Assembly: GCA_011317545.1 (NCBI GenBank)
Contig: WUJK01000002.1
Location: forward strand, 2,232,001 to 2,296,000
DNA length: 64,000 nucleotides
From: Coniella vitis
Taxonomy: Eukaryota > Ascomycota > Sordariomycetes > Diaporthales > Schizoparmaceae
Reading direction: 5' to 3'
Part shown: piece by piece, positions 59,947-64,000 of the stretch
How positions within the stretch are numbered: the stretch's first letter is position 1
How the letters are laid out: each line of letters opens with the position of its first letter
Translations under genes and position numbers: made by a program
Notes under the pieces: model-generated
The model's input: only the letters and a program-made list of their open reading frames with translations
The model's database searches: none
What the model was told of the DNA's origin: nothing

Positions 59947-61626
59947 TCATCTCCTATAGTGTTGCCCGTTCATCGAGTAGTTGATTTGCGAGACATCGAG
60001 ACCATTGGCCGCGTACGGCGTGACGAGGGAAGGGTCCACTGGCTGCGGAGATTCGCGTGCAGACGTCCAGCCCCCAATGTCTGGTCTCGATTGTGTTGGT
60101 ACCACTTGCATGGGCGGATTGTACATGGCCCAAGACATCGGCGCCGCGCTCTGCTGAGATTGTGGGTGGTGGTGTTGTTGCTGCTGTTGCTGTTGTTGCG
60201 GCTGGGTAAAAGCGCTCGCTCCTGCATTCGAGGGAAGCGTCGCAAAACTGGTGCCGGCGGCGGCCGAGTGGAAGTATTGCGGGTATGTTGAGTGCCTGGA
60301 CATGTTTGATTGCTGGGACTGCGCGTAATATTCGCCTTCTGACAGTGGCTCGCTATGTAGTGGCCATCCAAACGAGGTATCCTGTAGTGGCGCAGTTGCG
60401 AAGGCGGTCGGGTGGCCATAAGACTGTGCCGATGTTGCGGGTGGTTGGATCTTGGGTTCGTGATACAACATGGCATCAAATCGCGGCGCTGTCCAAGGAA
60501 GTGCAGGTGCAGCGTTCATATTGCTCCCGCTAGCATTCTGCAGAGTAAAGGCCGGAGAGAGCGGGTCGTCTAGGAGCGATGTATCATTCTCGTCACCACT
60601 CGCTTGTGGCTCCTCGCTCATGTTGCGGATATCGCGGGATGAAGAAGACTCGGTATCAGAGAACCTGCTATTGTTGCTTGGGCTGCGCTCAGTCTTTGAG
60701 TTATAGCGTGTCAAGATTGTGTATCTAGTCCAAGGTATCAGCTCATGACCCGAGCAGTGTGCTACGGTGAAAACCAGGTTTTGGCAACGAGTATTCCAAG
60801 ACATACTGGTTCCTTATGTTGTTCGGTGATCTGGCGGGAAGATATTTCTCTTGAATCAACTTCCAACTGCTGCCGTGTATTTTGTACGCTTCAAGGAGTA
60901 CGTGAATCTAATGTCGACTGTCAACTTCAGGAACAGAGCGAGGGTAGTCTGACAATTCAAGAAGTCGAACAGGAATGGAGTCGGCAAATCTTGGCAAACT
61001 TACCTCATCTTTTTTCCACGGCTGGCGGTCGAGCTCAGGGTTGAGACAGTGATACCATCTCTTGGAACATTCTATGTAGAACCAACACTCGCATTAGTTG
61101 GTGTGCTATCCAAGTACTGATGCCTCGGTAGATTCAATGGCAGTTGATGGCCACGTACGATCGGCACTACGAGTTCCCATAGCACGAGCTATATCCACCC
61201 AGGATGTGCCATATCTTTGGATGAATTCTTTGAGTTGAAAGTCTTCCTCGACAGACCACGGTCCCTGATCAATGATCAACTTGGTTAGTCAGACTGGACA
61301 AATTGGCAATGTCTTGTAGCATGATACCTAAAAACAGACTCACCTTTTTGAGGTTCCACGCCATGCCATTCAGATATCGTTTGCGGCAATCCTTGTTGTT
61401 TCGCAGTGGGACGCGTTTTGCAATCTCATTCCAATTGATCGAGTTTCCGCGGCCAGTCGGTCCTACAAGACGACAAAGCTTGGTGTTAATACATGTGGAT
61501 GTTGCCGTCTGCCCGGTGAGAATCCTATCCGCTTGCAGCAGGTAACGTACGTGCGAGCTCAGCCTCCAAGCCTTGAAGGAGAGCCTCGTCCTCCTCAATG
61601 GTCCACTTGCGCTTGGACTTTGCCAT
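59947..61626 (-). CDS. Three-repeat Myb-like DNA-binding protein
   Basis: Probable nuclear transcription factor. Exons on the - strand are 61626-61551, 61462-61344, 61264-61159, 61071-61004, 60907-60807 and 60724-59947, giving 415 residues. The five introns are 79-96 bases long and every join keeps frame. The protein begins MAKSKRKWTIEEDEALL. Three SANT/Myb repeats follow: R1 about 8-65 (ends RNNKDCRKRYLNGMAWNLKK), R2 about 66-118 (GPWSVEEDFQLKEFIQRYG, ending CSKRWYHCLNPELD), and R3 about 119-160 (YKIHGSSWKLIQEKYLPARS then NNIRNQYTILTR). The third repeat is the least canonical. The rest is disordered: Ser/Asp-rich near 160-200, then Pro-, Ser- and Gln-rich with a QQQQQQQQ-HHH run. Its target genes cannot be read from the sequence. 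Confidence 0.92.
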
Positions 61627-63536
61627 ACTGTCGATTTGAGGACGGCTCTGTGGCATTGGATCGTGGATTTTGACTGTCAAAGCTGTCCGCAGCTGATACT
61701 GAAAGGAGAAGCTGTCGGCGTTGCGGTCGAGGTTGGACGATGATTTTGTATTGGCGACGTATATAATATATATATATATATATAGCGCTAACTTCCAGAT
61801 GGACAGTCGCTCAACGAATCATGACAGGTACTAGAAAGTCTGCGACTATTTGTCTTAATTGTTTTTGCTCCAGTCCTTGAGACTGGTGGCGAAAGGCGGT
61901 GATCCTGTGCTCGCAGGGCTGAGGTCTGCAGATGTTGAGGGGCTTGAGGCTCGGGTAAGCATCTTGTACTGCACAGTAGAGGTAAGTAAGCGATGGATGC
62001 GGTGTAGAGGACATATCTGCAAGTCCTTTCTCTCTTTTTCTTTACTACAAGCCGGATCAGGTAGCCGTTGAATTTGTTGCAACATGCAAGTGGACTTGCA
62101 GGCAGCCTGGGCGGGTGGCATTGGTGAAGAATGCAGCACAGAATCCTGCACAGGAAGGCCTTCCTTGCATTGCTGAATAGATATGCCGTGGGATTGGCCG
62201 TATAGACGCGCGTGGTCTAGCTCTGGCAAACAATTCCGAAGCAGTAGTTATGGGTCGGTACCGTCGGACACGAGGCCGGGGCCGAGAGGGTCTTGAAAAC
62301 ATGGCACGCTCCCAACGTCTGAAGGGATGACAAGAGGCACGGCCCTGGCAGGATTGCATGTTAGGTGATTGGGTCTGCCTTTTCTGCCATTCTGGAGGCC
62401 TAGCTGCGTCCGGGCTGTGCGTCATGTCACGGCCAAAATGGAGAGGGGACAAGCACAGAGCCAGAGAGGAAACCCACCTTGTGAGGCCGGATCTCGCATA
62501 GTGGATCGCCCACGCCTCGCCATTTTGCCATTGGCGGTCGTGTGAGATGCTTAACCCACTTTGGACCATCACCACGTGCGATGGACGATGCAGGATGTGC
62601 CGGGTCGACGAGAGCCGAGAAGAAGGCAAGAGGTTGCTGGCGGTGGCGCAATGCTCCACTGACACTGGTTGTCTTGTAACGGGCTCTCTGATGCTGTGCC
62701 TCCTGGTGGTGGTGGTCGTCGTCGCCGTGCTGCTCGTGCTGCCGGCGCTCTTTGGGCCACGGTGGAAGCAGCGAGGCGATGACCGCAATAGCCGGTTGGA
62801 GGATTGCAGCAATGCACACATCGGACTTGAGATGACTGCCGAATTGAGACAGACCAGGGTATCAGCCCTACCACACGCAGCATCTGCAGGGAGCAAGTAC
62901 TTGCTTGCCTTGCGGACATAGTCATAGTACCTGGCCTGGAGAGGAATTCTGCAGCCTGGGCCTGGCGTGTTCGGCGACTGTTGTCGGGCTCCACACTCGA
63001 AAGGCAACAAACATGCCAACACGGCGGGCGTTGCTCAACGGCGGGCGCTGACTGGCGGCGGCTGGCACAGCGACACCAACAGTTCGATTTGAGGGGACAA
63101 TGAATGTGTGCTACTATGAATAGTCCCGCACGTGGTTCCCAGATCATCGGCAAGCCAGGGAAGGAGCAGGGGGTGAGCACGACGGTACTACTATGCATGT
63201 ACTGTGGAATGTACTATTGTACTATGTACCTGACCTGGGGTACCCACGTACCCCCATTACCAGTCATTAAATTGCAGATACAAGTCGCGATAGGTTAACA
63301 GGTTTTGATAAGACGTGGATATATATCGACAAATTATATCATGTATATCCGTTTTATAGCCATTCGAGCATTGTGTTTTACCCGTTCATGTCTGTATATC
63401 GGTGTTGATGGGAAAATCAGTTATAGCGTCCCCATACTTGGCCAAGTACTCCTGTGATACTACATAGTACCTAGGGGTGCCAATACTGCGCACTATGAAC
63501 CGGTGGATCCTACCTTCCTATTGCTACGACTACGTA

Positions 63537-63555
63537 TACTATGTAGTACATAGTA
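63537..63555. repeat. 19-base near-palindrome of the TACTATGTA word
   Basis: TACTATGTA-G-TACATAGTA, the exact reverse complement of the sequence at 12935-12953. Confidence 0.85.
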
Positions 63556-63938
63556 GCTTATAACACTAAATAGGTAAATAGGAAGCAACGACTCGCTCCC
63601 GAGTTCATGTACTTCGGTACTTTACCACTTCCCACATCCACACTTCCATTCTTCTCAACACACCACAACACCATCACCGCCATCACCCCAGCCTGGCCCA
63701 AATCTGGCAACACCTCTCACGATTGGCTGCTGCTGCCCCAACGGTTCCTCCCGGTTGAGTCGCTCGCGCAAATAGCGAAAGGCGATCGCGCACGCTGGCT
63801 GTCGTGGTCCAGTCAGCACGGGCCATCCTCATCCTTTAGGACCGGCGTATATCATCTGCGGGCTGGCTCTCGCGGCGGCTCTTTCAGCACCCACTCACCA
63901 AGCCCCCCGGGCACTACTACAGAGTATGTACTAAACGG

Positions 63939-63940
<2 letters not shown>

Positions 63941-64000
<60 letters not shown>
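63941..64000. repeat. (CAG)n then (TAG)n triplet repeat at the window edge
   Basis: About eight CAG followed by about twelve TAG up to the last base, so the repeat may continue outside the window. It is not inside any recognised gene. Confidence 0.93.

Larger units (their letters stand above)
61627..64000. other. Intergenic upstream of the Myb gene to the window edge
   Basis: 2.4 kb including the Myb promoter. Contents are a TA repeat at about 61770-61785, four TACTATGTA/TACATAGTA words (63220, 63461, 63537, 63547), and a CAG then TAG triplet repeat at the edge. A - frame of 321 codons (62057-63022) is Arg/Ser/Pro-rich with no motif and was not accepted. Confidence 0.55.

Noticed and set aside
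62057..63022. 321-codon - frame near the right edge
   Set aside because: Arg/Ser/Pro/Thr-rich with no domain, and overlapped by other open frames of similar length, as expected in GC-rich non-coding DNA.

Overview
This window is nuclear DNA of a filamentous ascomycete (Pezizomycotina; probably Sordariomycetes, perhaps Hypocreales, though the order is only inferred). Genes are split by short introns of 69-219 bases with GTRNGT donors and CTRAC-type branch points. The gene set includes VeA, a fungal GH128, a fungal Nha1-type antiporter and a cutinase. One 7.4-kb block carries the dinucleotide signature of repeat-induced point mutation (RIP), a process of filamentous fungi.

Ten protein genes can be supported, and their exon joins were checked codon by codon. 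From left to right: a secreted GH128 glucanase (-, 890-2281); 6-phosphofructo-2-kinase/fructose-2,6-bisphosphatase (-, 9220-11734); the Tad3 subunit of the tRNA A34 deaminase (+, 14197-15560); RNase H1 with two viroplasmin domains (+, 16708-17915); a Nha1-like Na+/H+ antiporter (+, 19128-21608); a Mga2/Spt23-like membrane-anchored regulator (+, 25149-29471); an unrecognised disordered 778-residue protein (-, 32097-34433); the velvet regulator VeA (-, 38166-39973); a cutinase (+, 55996-57033); and a three-repeat Myb protein (-, 59947-61626). They do not form a cluster or pathway: most are housekeeping or global regulators. Gene density is low, and most intergenic gaps are 1-7 kb.

Between veA and the cutinase lies an AT-rich block (about 46929-54350) almost free of CpA and TpG. 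It contains a dead Helitron. Its Rep-helicase motifs can still be followed in one unbroken frame for 2.8 kb on the + strand, with stops where Gln or Trp codons are expected. A second open but RIP-mutated frame on the - strand (about 53990-52500) looks like the remains of an Asp-rich, Lys-rich protein. A GC-rich double hairpin near 54428-54453 may be the 3' end of the element.

The least expected intergenic signal is a 9-base word, TACTATGTA/TACATAGTA. I counted 29 copies, against about 0.5 expected by chance, all outside genes and outside the RIP block, sometimes arranged as near-perfect palindromes. Other points of interest are an intron in the Mga2-like gene that separates the membrane anchor from the rest of the protein, a 10-bp-arm GC hairpin upstream of the antiporter gene, and a G-quadruplex-type repeat upstream of veA. 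No tRNA, rRNA or CRISPR array was found.
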